This document shows positions 39,866-51,820 of a DNA stretch of 64,000 nt, one piece after another (within the stretch, counting starts at the first letter, position 1; each line of letters starts with the position of its first letter). The stretch is taken from NCBI GenBank assembly GCA_034008185.1, contig CM067109.1:60318801-60382800 (forward strand). The letters are read 5' to 3'. The notes under the pieces were generated by a model, which was given only the letters and a program-made list of their open reading frames with translations, had not been told where the DNA came from and did no database searches. This DNA comes from Gorsachius magnificus. Taxonomy: Eukaryota; Chordata; Aves; Pelecaniformes; Ardeidae. Position numbers and translations under genes: made by a program.

Positions 39866-39946
39866 ATTTCCTGAGGATTAAGATTAATGACTGCCTGTGC
39901 ATCAGGCTATCATCAACTCCCAGCCAGTCATTAATCCCCAGGAAAT
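39866..39946. repeat. Inverted repeat hairpin with a 6-base tandem duplication in one arm
   Basis: The left arm (39866-39897) pairs with the right arm (39921-39946) in two blocks. The first is 15 positions with one A-C mismatch (39866-39880 with 39932-39946). The second is 11 positions with one C-C mismatch (39887-39897 with 39921-39931). The extra six bases on the left (39881-39886, agatta) repeat the preceding gatta, so they look like a later tandem duplication in an older, nearly perfect inverted repeat. The loop is 23 bases. Confidence 0.75.
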
Positions 39947-42102
39947 CCTGTGCCATATTTGCTTCTGTTTAAGTGCTGGTCTGGCAATCCTGTATTCACC
40001 AAGGAGTGAACTGGACTGTTCATAACAGCATTACCCATGTGAATAAGGATGGCATCATCAGACCTGCTGTGTTGGTCAGGCCCCAGTCCAATATCCAAGC
40101 AACTTGAACATAAATCATGGCAATCATTGATCATTTTTGGCTTTTTTTATTCTGAGTTCTGTACCTCTGTACCTTTGTCCTAGTTTTGAAATGGACATCC
40201 CTGGGTTATGAAAGTGCAGGATTTACAAAGATCACTTTAGATTTTTTAATAGAAGAGGGCTGCTGGTTTGCAGTGGGAGCAGGGGAAGGAAAAGCATGAA
40301 AAGTATTCTGTTTGAAAGTGTCTGCCATGAATAGTAAGCCTACCTTCTCCCTACAAGCTGTAGGTTACCTTAAAGAGCGATTCCTTCAGGATTGTGGAGG
40401 GAGGTTTTCCTCTCTGGAGGCTCCTATGATTACTCTGTTGAAAAGCGAAGATACTGGTGGTAAAGTGAGGATTCAAAGCACCAGTGCAACCTGAGGCTAC
40501 CTTGCTTTTCTTGCACAGCTTTAGCAGGCTACAGGAAGAACGAGATCTTTTCCATATCATGCCACCCCTTTTCTGTCTGCTGATATGGTACCACAGGCCA
40601 AGCAAACATCTTCTGCAAGGGAGGATTTAGCTAGATGCTGACTCCCTTGCTCCCGTGTGGCAAGGATATAACTCATATGCAAATGGCATCCTCTGCAGGA
40701 AAAATGAGCGTGATATAAATCTCTGTCATGGCTCAGTCCCCAGTCAGAAGTAGGTATCTTTGGCAATTCTCTCCTATCCCTGTCTGTAGTCCTATTTCCA
40801 AAGTGGAAAACTACAGGACGTACTTCTGGAGAAAAGTTGTTTATCTTAAGTGCTTTGCTTTTTTAAAAACGTAAATATGGTGCATGTTATTGGTGAGAGA
40901 AGTAACTATCTGTTACATAAAGCTGAGCTGACAACTCTGTCGCTCCCTTCACTGAATGCAGAAGGATACTGTACTGTCACTGTCTGCTCCGACAAAGAAA
41001 AAACAGAAACCTGCATTCATGCTTCTCAGGAAAATAAAGGATGTGATCCCCAAAGTTTTTGGCATAGTAGTGAATTATTTATAATTACTCAATAGATCCT
41101 GTTGTGTTCCTAGGTACTGATCTTAAGAATTTCCCAGCTTTTCTCTTCATCTCAAACTACTTTGCTGAATTTGCTGCTGCTACTTGTGTTCTTTTCTGAG
41201 ATGTCATGACAAATGTCATCTTACCCTGAAGAACGCTGACAAAGGTTGGGCAACCTTCACCTGCCTGGCCACTCAGCAGGCACCCAGCTTTGGTCTCCCT
41301 CATTTTGGAAAACGCTTGTTCTCTTGTTCTTCCCATGGCCTAGGTAAGCTGCACCGTCACGTCTGTGCCCGCTCCCTTTGGGAACCTTTTTTGACTGAAG
41401 CTGTTTATTTGTTATATCACCGGAGAAGCAAGGCCAGGCAGCTCAGCTTACACCAACTCAGGGGTAATGCTCAGCTTCTCCATTGCTGAAGTAACCCACG
41501 CACTTTGACTTTTTTTAGTTCCAGTGTGTGGATGCTGCAGGACTTCAGGGCACTTCCTAGCACCATGCCAGAGATAAAAGAAATAACTCTTCAGTGGCTT
41601 CTAAGCACAACAGCATTTTATCTAATGAGGTAATATGCAAATCTAGACAAAATTAATAAAAATAATTCTGTATGTTATTAACTATCTCTGCTCTAGATCC
41701 TTCATCATTCTTGAACGTCCTTTAGGCATACTCATGGGCTTGCAAAGGAGCTCAGCATCCTTCTTCTTGCACACTTGTTCTTATCCAGCTTGTAACTTCC
41801 TCTTCTGGCTCACCAGGGAAAAACAGCCCTCTGAGTAGGGTGCTCAGAGTATTTTGGCTTTCTCCTCTGCTGAAGGCTGAAATGTTTGCAAGGGACTTTG
41901 GCCAGAGAAGATGGGGGCTCCTTCATATACAAATTAATAGCTCTTAGTTATAACCTAGTGTCTTCCCTTTATCTCCATGCCATGGTATGTCAGTCTGATA
42001 CAAAGATAGGAAACCAGTAAAAAGGGCAATTAGGCTTACCTTCAAAACAGAGTGTCATGTCTTACAAAGGCAGATACTCATACCCTCTTTATGCAGCTAG
42101 CT

Positions 42103-42742
42103 TTCACAGAATAGGGGTTTTTTTTCAGGTAGGTTGGAAGGGACCTCTTGGGTTACAGAATTAAGCTAGTCCAAACCCCTGTTCAAGCAGGATCAGCTAG
42201 AGCAAGTTGCCCAGGACTGTGTCCAGTCATGTTTTGAATATCTCCACAATGGAGGCTAGACAATCTTTCTGGGAAACCCAGCTCAGCATTTGACCATCAT
42301 CACAGTAAAAAGTTTTTTCTTGTGTCCAGATGGAATCTTCTGGTTTTTAATTTGTGCCCGTTGACTCTCCCCCTGTCAATGGGCACTTCTGAGAAGAGTC
42401 TCATTCCCTCTTCTTCTTTTCCTCCCATCAGGTATTTATGTATGTGGACAAAATTTTCCTAAGCCTTCTCTGCTCCAGGCTGAACAGTCCCAGCTTGCTC
42501 AGCCTCTCCTCATGAGAGATGCTCCAGTCCCTTCATGATCTTTGTAGCCCAGTGCTGGACTTGCTCCAGTATGTCCACAACTCTCCTGCCCAGGACTGAA
42601 CCCAGCACCCAGATATGTCTCACCGGCACTGAGTGGAGGGAAAGTATCACCTCCCTCGACCTGCTGGCAATGCTTTGCCTAATGGAGCCAAGGATGCTGT
42701 TGGCTGCCTTTGCTGCAAGGACACATTGATAGCTCAGCTTTC
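42103..42742 (-). mobile_element. CR1 LINE fragment, old and diverged
   Basis: Read on the - strand, this is the last 640 bp of a CR1 element. The 3' end lies near 42103 (a degraded 'tttcacagaatag' with the following 'aggttggaagggacctc' block), and the 5' truncation lies near 42742. Recognisable landmarks are 'gagatgctccagtccctt', 'cctccctcgacctgctgg' and the block for the anthropoid-like '...ANSILGS' peptide that matches the region after the RT domain. The frame is interrupted by several stops and indels and the octamer tail is nearly gone, so it is older than the copies at 46-52 kb. Confidence 0.85.
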
Positions 42743-45700
42743 AGTGGTGTGGTTTTCTGCACAGTCATTAGCAAGAAGAAAGCTGAAGGGAAAATTTTAA
42801 ACTGCTAAATGAGATTGGTGAAGTGACGAGGCACATTGCTGTCCTGTGAGGCCTCCTTTCCCTTCTTTTTCCTTTCAAGTACAGCAGAGACCACAGAAAT
42901 TGTATTCCTAATTTAGGTACCCGAGATTGCATAGTTAATGTGGATGAGATGAGTCTTTTTACAGATATCTCCAACATCAAACTGAATTAGAAACTGTAGG
43001 CAGAACCCCCCACAGTGCTGGGGTGAGCAACCGCATAGGTAGAGTAGAAACTGTGAGTTATGTGCAGCTAAGGGCAGATATTTAAATAGGCAGAGGTGGT
43101 ATTTTAAATAGCCCCATTAATATCTGTCAGAAAGTTGAGAGAGAAAGAAATTAAATATCTGCTTCTCCCAGTATTACTTAAGATTTCAAAGCCAAAAATG
43201 GATAGCAGCTAAATTTACAAACTTCCATGTAGCACACGTAAGATATAAATGTCACTGTTAACAGCTGTGGAACCTGACCTGTCTACAAAGATGTGTGCTT
43301 CTGGTGTAGAGAAAATGATACCTGAGCCTAATGAAGATAATTTTTTAATGAAGTTTTGGTTCAGATTATTTATTTAAATGTCAATCACAGATGTGTATCT
43401 ACAACCAAAGAAGTAGACTTTTGAAGTCTGAATTATTTTACTGACTGATTTTATTTAGCATACGTGCAGGGACCACTTCATTCTTGTCATATTTTGGGGA
43501 TGTTGGTCTTGCTTTTTCTAAAGACAGTGGCTGTACTTCCATGACCGCAGGGTGAGCAAGCTTGCAACTTTTATCCAGACAGTGTGTCTATAGTTAGTGA
43601 CATGTATCAAAAAATGGGTATGTTTTTGTTACATGTAACTTGGGGTGGAAAGAAACCCTTACAAATTTCTCTCAGAATGGGAGAGTTCAGTGACAAAATG
43701 TAGCTCTTTTTTTGTGGTGCTTTCAAACTCTGCAGCAATAAATGTCAGGTCTGCTTAACTTCAGATGGTCCCAAAATACAGAGAGAAGGCAGCACTCATT
43801 GGTAGTTTTCACTGACAGAATTTCTAGCTACTTAAATATTGAAGAACAGGTGTCCCTTTAAAATCGGTATTGCTCTTTGTAGGTAGAAAATTTTTTAAAT
43901 AATGAAGTTTTCTAATGGCTTTTTTAGATTCATTTTTGAAAATCTGAAATTTAATCCTTGTGTTTGTTTTTTGTTAAATGTTAGTTTTCACAATTTATTT
44001 CTGCATGTCATGTTTTATTCTTTTAACTGAAATCTACTTGAGATACTCACTGCAGGCAAAATTCTTGTCTCCCAACCCCATGATATTTTCCAGTGATGCC
44101 TTGTTCTTCAGAAAGCATATTCTTCAGAGCGTGCAAGGAAGACATGAATATTTAAATACAAGCGTGATCCCAGAGCAGGGTACAGATGTCCTGACTATGC
44201 ATGTCCATGCTTAATGGCTTTAGCCTCATTTTAAGTTTCTTCCTAACTTTGAATTTCCTTGTTAAAAATATTAACAACAAAGAACATGAATCATTTATAA
44301 ACCTGTACAGATCAGGGAATAATAGTAGCTACATGGGATTTTCTATTGAAGCTGAAAGTGGAAGATTGCCTTTAGTACAGTTGGCACATGGCAGATGACT
44401 TCATTCTCCACAGGCCGGTCGTTTTATGACTGGATGGTGAGAGGAACATATGCTGCCCTTGCATTATTTTCCTTGGATATGCTGGAAACCAGAACAGCTG
44501 GAATTTGTTGCACGTGGAGTTATATGTGTCCAGTACGCCACAGTGCCTGGCCTCACAGACATGCAGTGAAATCCTGACCCAATCAGAATCAGTGGTAAAG
44601 CTCCCAATATCATCAGTAGGACGAGGTTTTCGCTTCTACATCTTGAAATTCCCATTTTCGTGGATATTTGAAAATTTCTCAAAGATAAATACCCCCTTCA
44701 AAATCAACAGGAATTGTGTTTGATCCAGGCAGGGTCAATTCTATTATATATCCATTGTCTTTTAGTGTTACTACGTTCTAGTCAATGTATGGCGCCTGTC
44801 TTCAAGAGTTTGGTGGCAGACAGCACAAAGGTGCCTTATGAATGAAGGAAGAAATTTTAAAAAAAATTAACTTAAAAATATCAAAACGAGGGTCTGACAC
44901 ATAATAGTAATTTAAATTACTTTCTCCTCTGTTACGTATGTGTGTTAATAACATGCTGTTGGTCATCTCCTTAAAAGTATTTGCTCTTTAACCTGTATCA
45001 GTTAAAAACCTATGGATCCTCTGACAAATTTCTTTTTGTCACCACAGGAAGATTTGGTAGACAGTATGGACTGTAAGAACAGTGGGGTTTCAATCTTCAT
45101 TTTAAATGCTGCACTAAGAGCAAAGTAATAGGCAGATCTTGCTTTTGCGTGTCGTGACTATTTTGAGTTGCACAAATCTCTACTGATATGATTGTATAAA
45201 TTTTTAATTATATTTCTATTCACACTGCCATTTGATAAAATTGCAATAACCTAATTATAATAAAAGCAGACAACTTTAAAAAGATAATTATCAGGACAAA
45301 ACCACCTACAATAAAAAACAGAATAAGGCCACGTGAGGAGAGAGAACAGGAATAGAAGGCTTGCAATTTAAAGACAAGATGAAAGGTGACCACCTGTGTT
45401 TTTGGAGCTCAGATGCACAAAGTATTACATAATTCAGTTACCCCCAGTGTACTGCCTACTGGTCAAGTACCTGAAAGTCTTCATTTATATGATCTTCTTT
45501 ATTTCCTTAAGAGTTAATAAAGCAGCACTGGTAGTACCATAATTCAAAAAGATGTAAATCTAAAATGCATGCAACTATTATTATTTAGTGTATTACTCAG
45601 ATCCAAAAGAGGTCTCTTTGTATTTTCCACTGCAGCAGCTCAGTGACAAAGCCTCCATTTTGCAAGAGCTGGCAGCTTGGAAATCCACAAGTAAAAATGT

Positions 45701-46183
45701 AGGCTGCAACATTTAATTATAACTTGCATAGCTTGGTTTATTTGGAGGTACTCAGAAAAAAAAGTCTTTTGCTTTTTAAAACAACATTTGTTTCCTCCCC
45801 TCTGCATTCTGGAGTGGTAATACATAGAAACTCCCACAGCAGTCCCAGTCTATCCCAGATGGGATAATGAGTACTCTATGAGAAAGTTAAGAGGTTTATG
45901 GAGTTCATAAAAGGTGGGAGTCAAAATTAAGATGAGATTCACTGAAAGAAAATTATGTCAAAATAATTCTTCCTTTTTAAAATTCACAATGCCTGATATC
46001 CTTCAGCTGGTGGGATTTTTTTGTGGTTTGCCTCAAATAGTCTATGTACAAAGGCATAATCTTTTATTAAAGATCTGCTACAGGTTAGGACTCCCATTTT
46101 ACACCTATAATGTTAATTTCCAGTAGATCTTTCATAAGTTTTTAGCACTGAGAATTCTTTATTCCTAATCTTAACATGTTCTT

Positions 46184-47626
46184 GTGGGGGACTTCAACTT
46201 CCCAGACATCTGCTGGAAATACAATACAGCAGAAAGGAAGCAGTCCAGAAGGTTCCTGCAGTGTGTGGAAGATAACTTCCTGACACAGGTGGTAAGTGAA
46301 CCTACCAGGGGAGGTGCCCTGCTTGACCTCCTGTTCACTAACAGAGAAGGACTGGTGGGAGAGGTGGTGGTCGGAAATCATCTAGGCCTTAGTGATCATG
46401 AAATGGTAGAGTTTTCGATCTTTGGTGAGGTAAGGAAGGGGGTCAGCAAGACCACCACCATGGATTTCCGGAGGGCAGACTTTGACCTGCTCAGAACGCT
46501 GGTTGGGAGAGTCCCTTGGGAGATAGTCCTGAAGGGAAAAGGGGTCCAGGAAGGCTGGGTGTTTTTCAAGGAAGAAGTCTTAAAGGCACAGGACCAGGCT
46601 GTCCCCATGTGCCGTAAGACAAATCAGCGGGGAAGACGACCGGCCTGGCTGGACAGAGGTCTACTACTGCAACTAAGGGAAAAAAGAAGAGCTTACCAGC
46701 TCTGGAAGAAGGGGCAGGCAACCCAAGAAGAGCACAGGGATCTTGTCAGGTCATGCAGAGAGGAGATTAGAAAGGCAAAAGTCCAGCTGGAATTTAACCT
46801 GGCCACTGTTGTAAGGGATAATAAGAAGAGTTTTTATAAATATGTTAACAGCAAAAAGAGAGCCAGGGAGAACCTCCATCCACTAGTGGATGCAAGGGGG
46901 AACATTGCCACTAAAGATGAGGAAAAGGCTGAGATACTCAATGCCTTCTTTGCCTCGGTCTTTAATGGCCCAATGAGTTATCCCCAGGGTACCCAGCCTC
47001 CTGAGCTGGAAGATGGGGACAGAGGGTGGAATAAACCCCCCATAATCCAGGAGGAAGCAGTCTTTGACCTGCTATGCCACCTGGACATCCACGAGTCTAT
47101 GGGGCCGGATGGGATCCACCCAAGAGTGCTGAAGGAGTTGGCAGAGGAGCTTGCCAAGCCAGTCTCTATCATTTATCAGCAGTCCTGGAGAACAGGGGAG
47201 ATCCCAGATGACTGGAGATTGGCAAATGTGACGCCTATCTTCAAGAAGGGCCGGAAGGAGGATCCGGGGAACTACAGACCAGTCATCCTGACCTCGGTAT
47301 TGGGGAAGATTATGGAGAGGTTCATCTTGAGTGTGCTCACCAGGCACATGGAGGACAATCAGGGGATCAGGCCCAGTCAGCATGGGTTCACGAAAGGCAG
47401 GTCTTGCCTAACCAACCTGATTTCCTTCTATGACCAGGTGACCCGCCTGGTAGATGAGGGAAAGGCTGTGGATGTTGTCTACCTGGACTTCAGCAAAGCC
47501 TTCGACACAGTCTCCCATAGCATTCTCCTGGAGAAGCTGGCAGTTCATGGCCTAGATGGATATACTCTTCGCTGGGTTAAAAACTGGCTGGCTGGCCGAG
47601 CCCAGAGTCGTGGTGAATGGAGCTAA
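46184..47626 (+). pseudogene. CR1 ORF2 remnant, endonuclease end and RT start
   Basis: This open stretch of 480 codons has no true start; it is cut at its 5' end by truncation. It opens with GDFNFPDICW, the endonuclease block carrying a catalytic aspartate and asparagine, and continues to LSDHEMVEF, which holds the SDH motif near the endonuclease end. A charged linker follows (about residues 130-250). The reverse transcriptase begins around residue 330: FKKGRKEDPGNYRPV, then QHGFTKGRSCLTNL, then YLDFSKAFDTVSH, which contains the first catalytic aspartate (motif A). Shortly after, the frame is lost and runs into a stop at 47624-47626. The rest of the protein continues in another frame from about 47600. 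Most of the endonuclease, the catalytic region before GDFN, and ORF1 are missing, so the copy cannot be autonomous. Confidence 0.93.
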
Positions 47627-48545
47627 ATCCAGTTGGTGGCTGGTCACAAGCGGTGTCCCCCAGGGCTCAGTTCTAGGGCCGGTCTTGTTTAATATCTTTA
47701 TCAATGACCTGGACAAGGAGATTGAGTGTGCCCTCAGTAAATTTGCAGATGACACCAAACTGGGTGGGAGTGTTGATCTGCTGGAGGGGAGGAGGGCTCT
47801 GCAAAGGGACCTGGACAGGCTGGATCGATGGGCCGAGGCCAATTGTATGAGGTTCAACAAGGTCAAGTGCCGGGTCCTTCACTTTTGTCACAACAACCCC
47901 ATGCAGCACTACAGGCTTGGGGAAGAGTGGCTGGAAAGCTGCCTGGTGGAAAAAGACCTGGGGGTACTGGTTGACAGCTGGATGAATATGAGCCAGCAGT
48001 GTGCAAAGGTGGCCAAGAAGGCCAATGGCATCCTGGCCTGTATCAGGAATAGTGTGGCCAACAGGAGTAGGGAAGTGATCGTGCCCCTGTACTCGGTGCT
48101 GGTGAGGCCGCACCTTGAATACTGTGTTCAGTTTTGGGCCCTTCACTACAAGAAAGATGTTGCATTGCTGGAACATGTCCAGAGGAGAGCAACCAAGCTG
48201 GTGAGGGGTCTGGAACACAAGTCATACGAGGAACGGCTGAGGGAACTGGGGTTGTTTAGTCTGGAGAAGAGGAGGCTGAGGGGAGACCTTATCGCCCTCT
48301 ACAACTACCTGTCAGGAGGCTGTAGTGAGGTGGGGGTTGGCCTCTTCTCCCTGGTAACAGACGATAGGACGAGGGGGAATGGCTTGAAGCTGCGCCAGGG
48401 CAGGTTTAGGCTAGACATTAGGAAAAACTTCTTCACCGAGAGGGTTGTCAGGCTCTGGAATGAGCTGCCCAGGGAGGTGGTGGAGTCCTCATCCCTGGAG
48501 GTATTTAAAAGATGGATAGATGAGGTGCTTAAGGACATGGTTTAG
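47598..48545 (+). pseudogene. CR1 ORF2 remnant, RT catalytic core and C-terminus
   Basis: This is the continuation of the same ORF2 in a shifted frame; the shift falls at about 47598-47612, consistent with loss of two bases. The open frame technically starts at 47556, but homology begins near VVVNGAKS. It contains [17 protein letters not shown] (RT motif B), then KFADDTKL with the FADD catalytic aspartates (motif C), then a thumb region including EKDLGVLVD. The conserved C-terminal block follows, with [25 protein letters not shown] and [17 protein letters not shown]. It ends at TAG (48543-48545), the usual CR1 stop just before a 3' UTR of less than 100 bp. Apart from the frameshift no stop interrupts it, which argues for a fairly recent insertion. 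Confidence 0.93.
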
Positions 48546-48639
48546 TGGTGGGATGGCAGCGCTAGGTTAACGGTTGGACTCGATGATCTTAAAGGTCTTT
48601 TCCAACCGAGGTGATTCTATGATTCTATGATTCTATGAT

Positions 48640-48861
48640 CACTGATGAAACCAAATCAGTCTTTGATTCCAGTTTAGATTGGATAGTGACTACAACTTAT
48701 CTAGCAAGACTTTTGAAGTGGCCTCCTTTTTTTGTTTATGGATGAGTCTCTGATCATCTAATTGAATTTTCTCAGGACCATGACAGCTAGAAGAAATGAC
48801 AGTAAAGATTAGGAAAATACAACCTACTCCTCCCTGATGTTATAATATGAATTCCTCTAAG
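48640..48861 (+). other. SLC24A2: Intron spacer between two tail-to-tail CR1 copies
   Basis: About 220 bp of non-repeat intron sequence separating the 3' tail of the + CR1 from the 3' end of the - CR1. No other feature is seen. Confidence 0.8.
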
Positions 48862-49483
48862 TCACAGAATCATAGAATGGCAATGGTTGGAAGGGACTTC
48901 AGGAGATCATCCAGTCCAACCCACCTGCTAAAGCAGGTTCTCCTAGAGCAGGTTACACAGGACTTTGTCCAGGCGGGCTTTGAATATCTCCAGAGAAGGA
49001 GACTCCACAACCCCCCTGGGCAGCCTGTTCCGGTGCTCCATCACCCTCAAAGTAAAGAAGTTTTTCCTCATACTCAACTGAAACCTCTTATGTTTCAGTT
49101 TGTACCCATTGCCCCTTGTCCGGTTGCTGAGCACCACTGCAAAGAGTCTGGCTCCGTCCTCATGACATCCACCCTTAAGATATTTGTATGTGTTGATGAG
49201 GTACCCTCTCAGTCTTCTCTTCCTCAGGCTGAACAAGCCTAACTCTGTCAGCCTTTCCTCACAGGGGAGATGCTCCAGTCCCTTTATCATCCTGGTTGCT
49301 CTCCTCTGAACTCTTTCTAGGAGTTCCTCATCTTTCTTGAACTGGGGAGCCCAGAACAGGACACAGTACTCCAGGTGGGGTCTCACCAGGGCAGAGTAGA
49401 GGGGGGAGGATAACCTCCCTCGACCTGCTGGCCACACTCCTCTTAATGCGCCCCAGGATGCCATTGGCCTTCTTCGCAACAAA
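48862..49483 (-). mobile_element. CR1 LINE 3' fragment on the - strand
   Basis: About 620 bp, 5'-truncated. The 3' end is at 48862 (complement of 'tcacagaatcatagaatgg', two octamer-like units). Read on the -, it encodes the C-terminal part of ORF2: [51 protein letters not shown] and a final [10 protein letters not shown], with the stop near 48943. The catalytic RT motifs are absent. The coding frame is intact over about 160 codons but is out of frame with the upstream CR1 blocks near 49410-49480, so at least one indel is present there. It lies tail-to-tail with the + copy. Confidence 0.93.
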
Positions 49484-50545
49484 GTCTTTTGGCCTAACTT
49501 GTCAGGCTTCTTTAAAAAAAAAATCCAGTAAAAATAGGATATCCTCTTAAACATGATGACAACAGTAAGTGCAAATCAGAGGTCGTGTTAGAAAGATGTA
49601 AAGGGGAAGAGTGGATTACTTATGTTTTGACTGTCAGGAACTTGCTGATTTTCAGAATTATGTGTGCAGTCTCTCACACAAAAATTCTCTTCTGTCTCCA
49701 GCACTCAGTTAGGCTTCATGTTTACAATCTTTTTGCTAATTATTTTCTTGCTTTTAAGATGCAGGTTTTGGCTGCATGCTCATTCTTAATTTCGTTATCA
49801 GTTTTGAGCTCTTACTCTCTAATTTCACTTCTCCCTTATGTCTTACATATTCAGCCTTTTGGTGGATTGAATTTATGGGTATGAAAACTCAGGAAAAATA
49901 TATACTCTCTATCTGCTTGTTCCAGAATGCTTCACAATTCCTTTTAAGCCAAGGTCCCACTAATGCTGATAAAGGATTATGCCTTGACACCTTCATGACT
50001 GTGGAAGTCAAACACAAGGGAGGTCAAGTAAGTTCAACAGCAGAATTACACTAAAAATTCAGGGATTGCTTTCAGTGGTTGTTTTGAATAAAAGATATGT
50101 CAACTTTGAAGCTGTTTAATTACCTTGGAGAAGTGTGACATGAATTTTTATACAAATACGTTCTTTATGCAAAGTGAGAATCTTATAAATGGTGAAAAAA
50201 ACCACAATTCATTACTTTGTTTTGAGAGTCTGAGCTCACATTTTTCATGAAAGGATACACATCTTTAGCAATGCAGGTTGCTATCTCTAAAATAGTTGTA
50301 TGTCTTTTAAGTATTTTGAGAAACTCTGAGCCAGGCTCATTTCTGATATTAACTAGGGACAACTGCAGTGTCTATCTGAGATCTTCGTAGCAGGAGAGCA
50401 AAGAGAAATACTGGCTACACTTGCCTTCTATGACAGCCTAGGGCACTACTCTTAAAAGGCAAAAATTAGTATTTTGCCACAAACCATACCTACAATACTT
50501 AGTGAGTGAACACTGAAAATAAACTGAGTAATTAGGTATATTGTT
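49484..50545 (+). other. SLC24A2: Intron spacer between CR1 copies
   Basis: About 1.06 kb of AT-rich intron sequence without a recognised repeat or exon. A poly-A run follows the CR1 truncation point at about 49512-49521. Confidence 0.7.
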
Positions 50546-51820
50546 TCATAGAATCATAGAATCAAAGAATAGTTTGTGTTGGAGGGGACCTTTAAAGGTG
50601 ATCCAGTCCAACCCCCCTGCATTAAGCAGGGACATCTTCAACTAGATGGGGTTGCTCAGAGCCCCGTCCAACCTGACCTTGAATGATTGCAAGTATGGAC
50701 CATCTCCCACTTCTCTGGGAAACCTGTTCCAGTGTCTCACCACCCTCACTGTAAAAAAATTCTTCATTTTATCTAGTCTAAATCTACCCTCTTTGAGTTT
50801 AAAACCATTATCCCTTGTCTTATTGTAACAGGTCCTACTAAAAAGTTTGTCCCCTTCTTTCTTACATCATTCATTAAATATTGAAAGGCTGCAATAAGGT
50901 CTCCCTGCAGCCTTCTCTTCTCCAGACTGAACAACCCCAACTCTCCCAGCCTTTCCTCCTAAGAGAGGTGCTCCATCCCTCTGATCATTTTTGTGGCTCT
51001 CCTCTGGACCTCCTCCAACAGGTCCATGTCTTTCCTGTGCTGAGGACTCCAGGGCTGGATGCTGTACTCCAGGTGAGGTCTCGCCAGAGCGGAGTAAAGG
51101 GGCAGAATCACCTCCCTCGACCTGCTGGCCACATTTCTTTTCATGCAGCCCAGGGTACGGTTGGCTTTCTGGGCTGCATGCACAGACTGATGGCTCATTT
51201 CCAGCTTTTCATCCACCAGTACCCCCAAGTCCTTCTCAGCAGGGATGCTATCAATCCCTTTATCCCCCAACCTGTATTGATACTGGGGGTTGCCCTGACC
51301 GAGGTGCAAGACCTTGCACTTGGCCTTGTTGAACCTCATGAAATTCACATGGGCACACTTCTCCAGCTTGTCCAGGTCCCTCTGGATGGCATCCCGTCCC
51401 TCAGGCCTGTCAACCACATCACTCAGCTCGGTGTCATCTGCAAACTTGCTGAGGGTGCGCTTGATCCCACTGCCAATGTCATTGATGAATATAATAAACA
51501 GTACTGGTGCCAGTATGGACCCCTGAGGGACACCACTTCTCACTGATCTCCATCTGCATATTGAGATATTGACCACTACCCTCTGGATGCAACCATCCAA
51601 CCAATTCCTCCACCCTCCAAACAGTTCATCCATTGAGTCAGTAGCTCCTCAGTTTAGAGAGAAGGACGTTGGGGGCAACCATGTCAAAGGCATTATAGAA
51701 GTCCAGATAGATGACATCTGTAGCTTTTCCCTTGTGAACTGATGTAGTCATTCCATCATAGAAGGCCACTAGGTTGGTCAGGAAAGACTTGCCCTTGGTG
51801 AAGCCATGCTGGCTGTGTCA
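50546..51820 (-). mobile_element. CR1 LINE fragment with RT domain, - strand
   Basis: About 1.28 kb, 5'-truncated, with its 3' tail at 50546 (complement of 'tcatagaatcatagaatc'). Read on the -, it starts inside the reverse transcriptase with the AFTKGKS-like region at about 51800. Motif A follows as [14 protein letters not shown] (about 51660-51705). After a frame break and stops near 51633-51655, a 224-codon open stretch (51633-50959) carries [14 protein letters not shown] (motif B), KFADDTEL (motif C), [27 protein letters not shown] and [16 protein letters not shown]. The remaining C-terminal block (about 50640-50955) is out of frame or interrupted. The copy belongs to a different CR1 subfamily from the + copy (different wording after motif A and around the tail) and is more decayed. 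Confidence 0.94.

Larger units (their letters stand above)
34979..46177 (+). other. SLC24A2: Intron of SLC24A2 (20.1 kb), first part
   Basis: The intron starts at donor gtattc (34979). Most of it is unremarkable AT-rich DNA. Structures seen are an exon-like segment at 38498-38586 followed by a long pyrimidine-rich tract (38620-38735), a hairpin at 39866-39946, and an old CR1 fragment at 42103-42742. No other exon of NCKX2 is expected here, because the exons at 34870 and 55081 join directly in the known protein. Confidence 0.8.
46178..48639 (+). mobile_element. CR1 LINE, 5'-truncated, long copy
   Basis: About 2.46 kb of a CR1 non-LTR retrotransposon. It begins inside the endonuclease domain of ORF2 and ends with a short 3' UTR and the CR1-type tail of three ATTCTATG-like octamers at 48612-48639. 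Conserved coding blocks occur in the expected order over both reading frames, described in the two entries below. Flanking target duplications are not visible, which is usual for CR1. The nearly open frames and intact tail suggest it is younger than the other CR1 copies in the window. It has the same orientation as SLC24A2. Confidence 0.97.

Noticed and set aside
47072..48538. Open frames on the - strand opposite the + CR1 (up to 181 codons)
   Set aside because: They are antisense shadows of the CR1 ORF2 coding sequence, whose sense frames carry the conserved RT motifs.
50881..51546. 221-codon open frame on the + strand
   Set aside because: It is the antisense shadow of the - strand CR1 reverse transcriptase frame with GVPQGS and FADD motifs.
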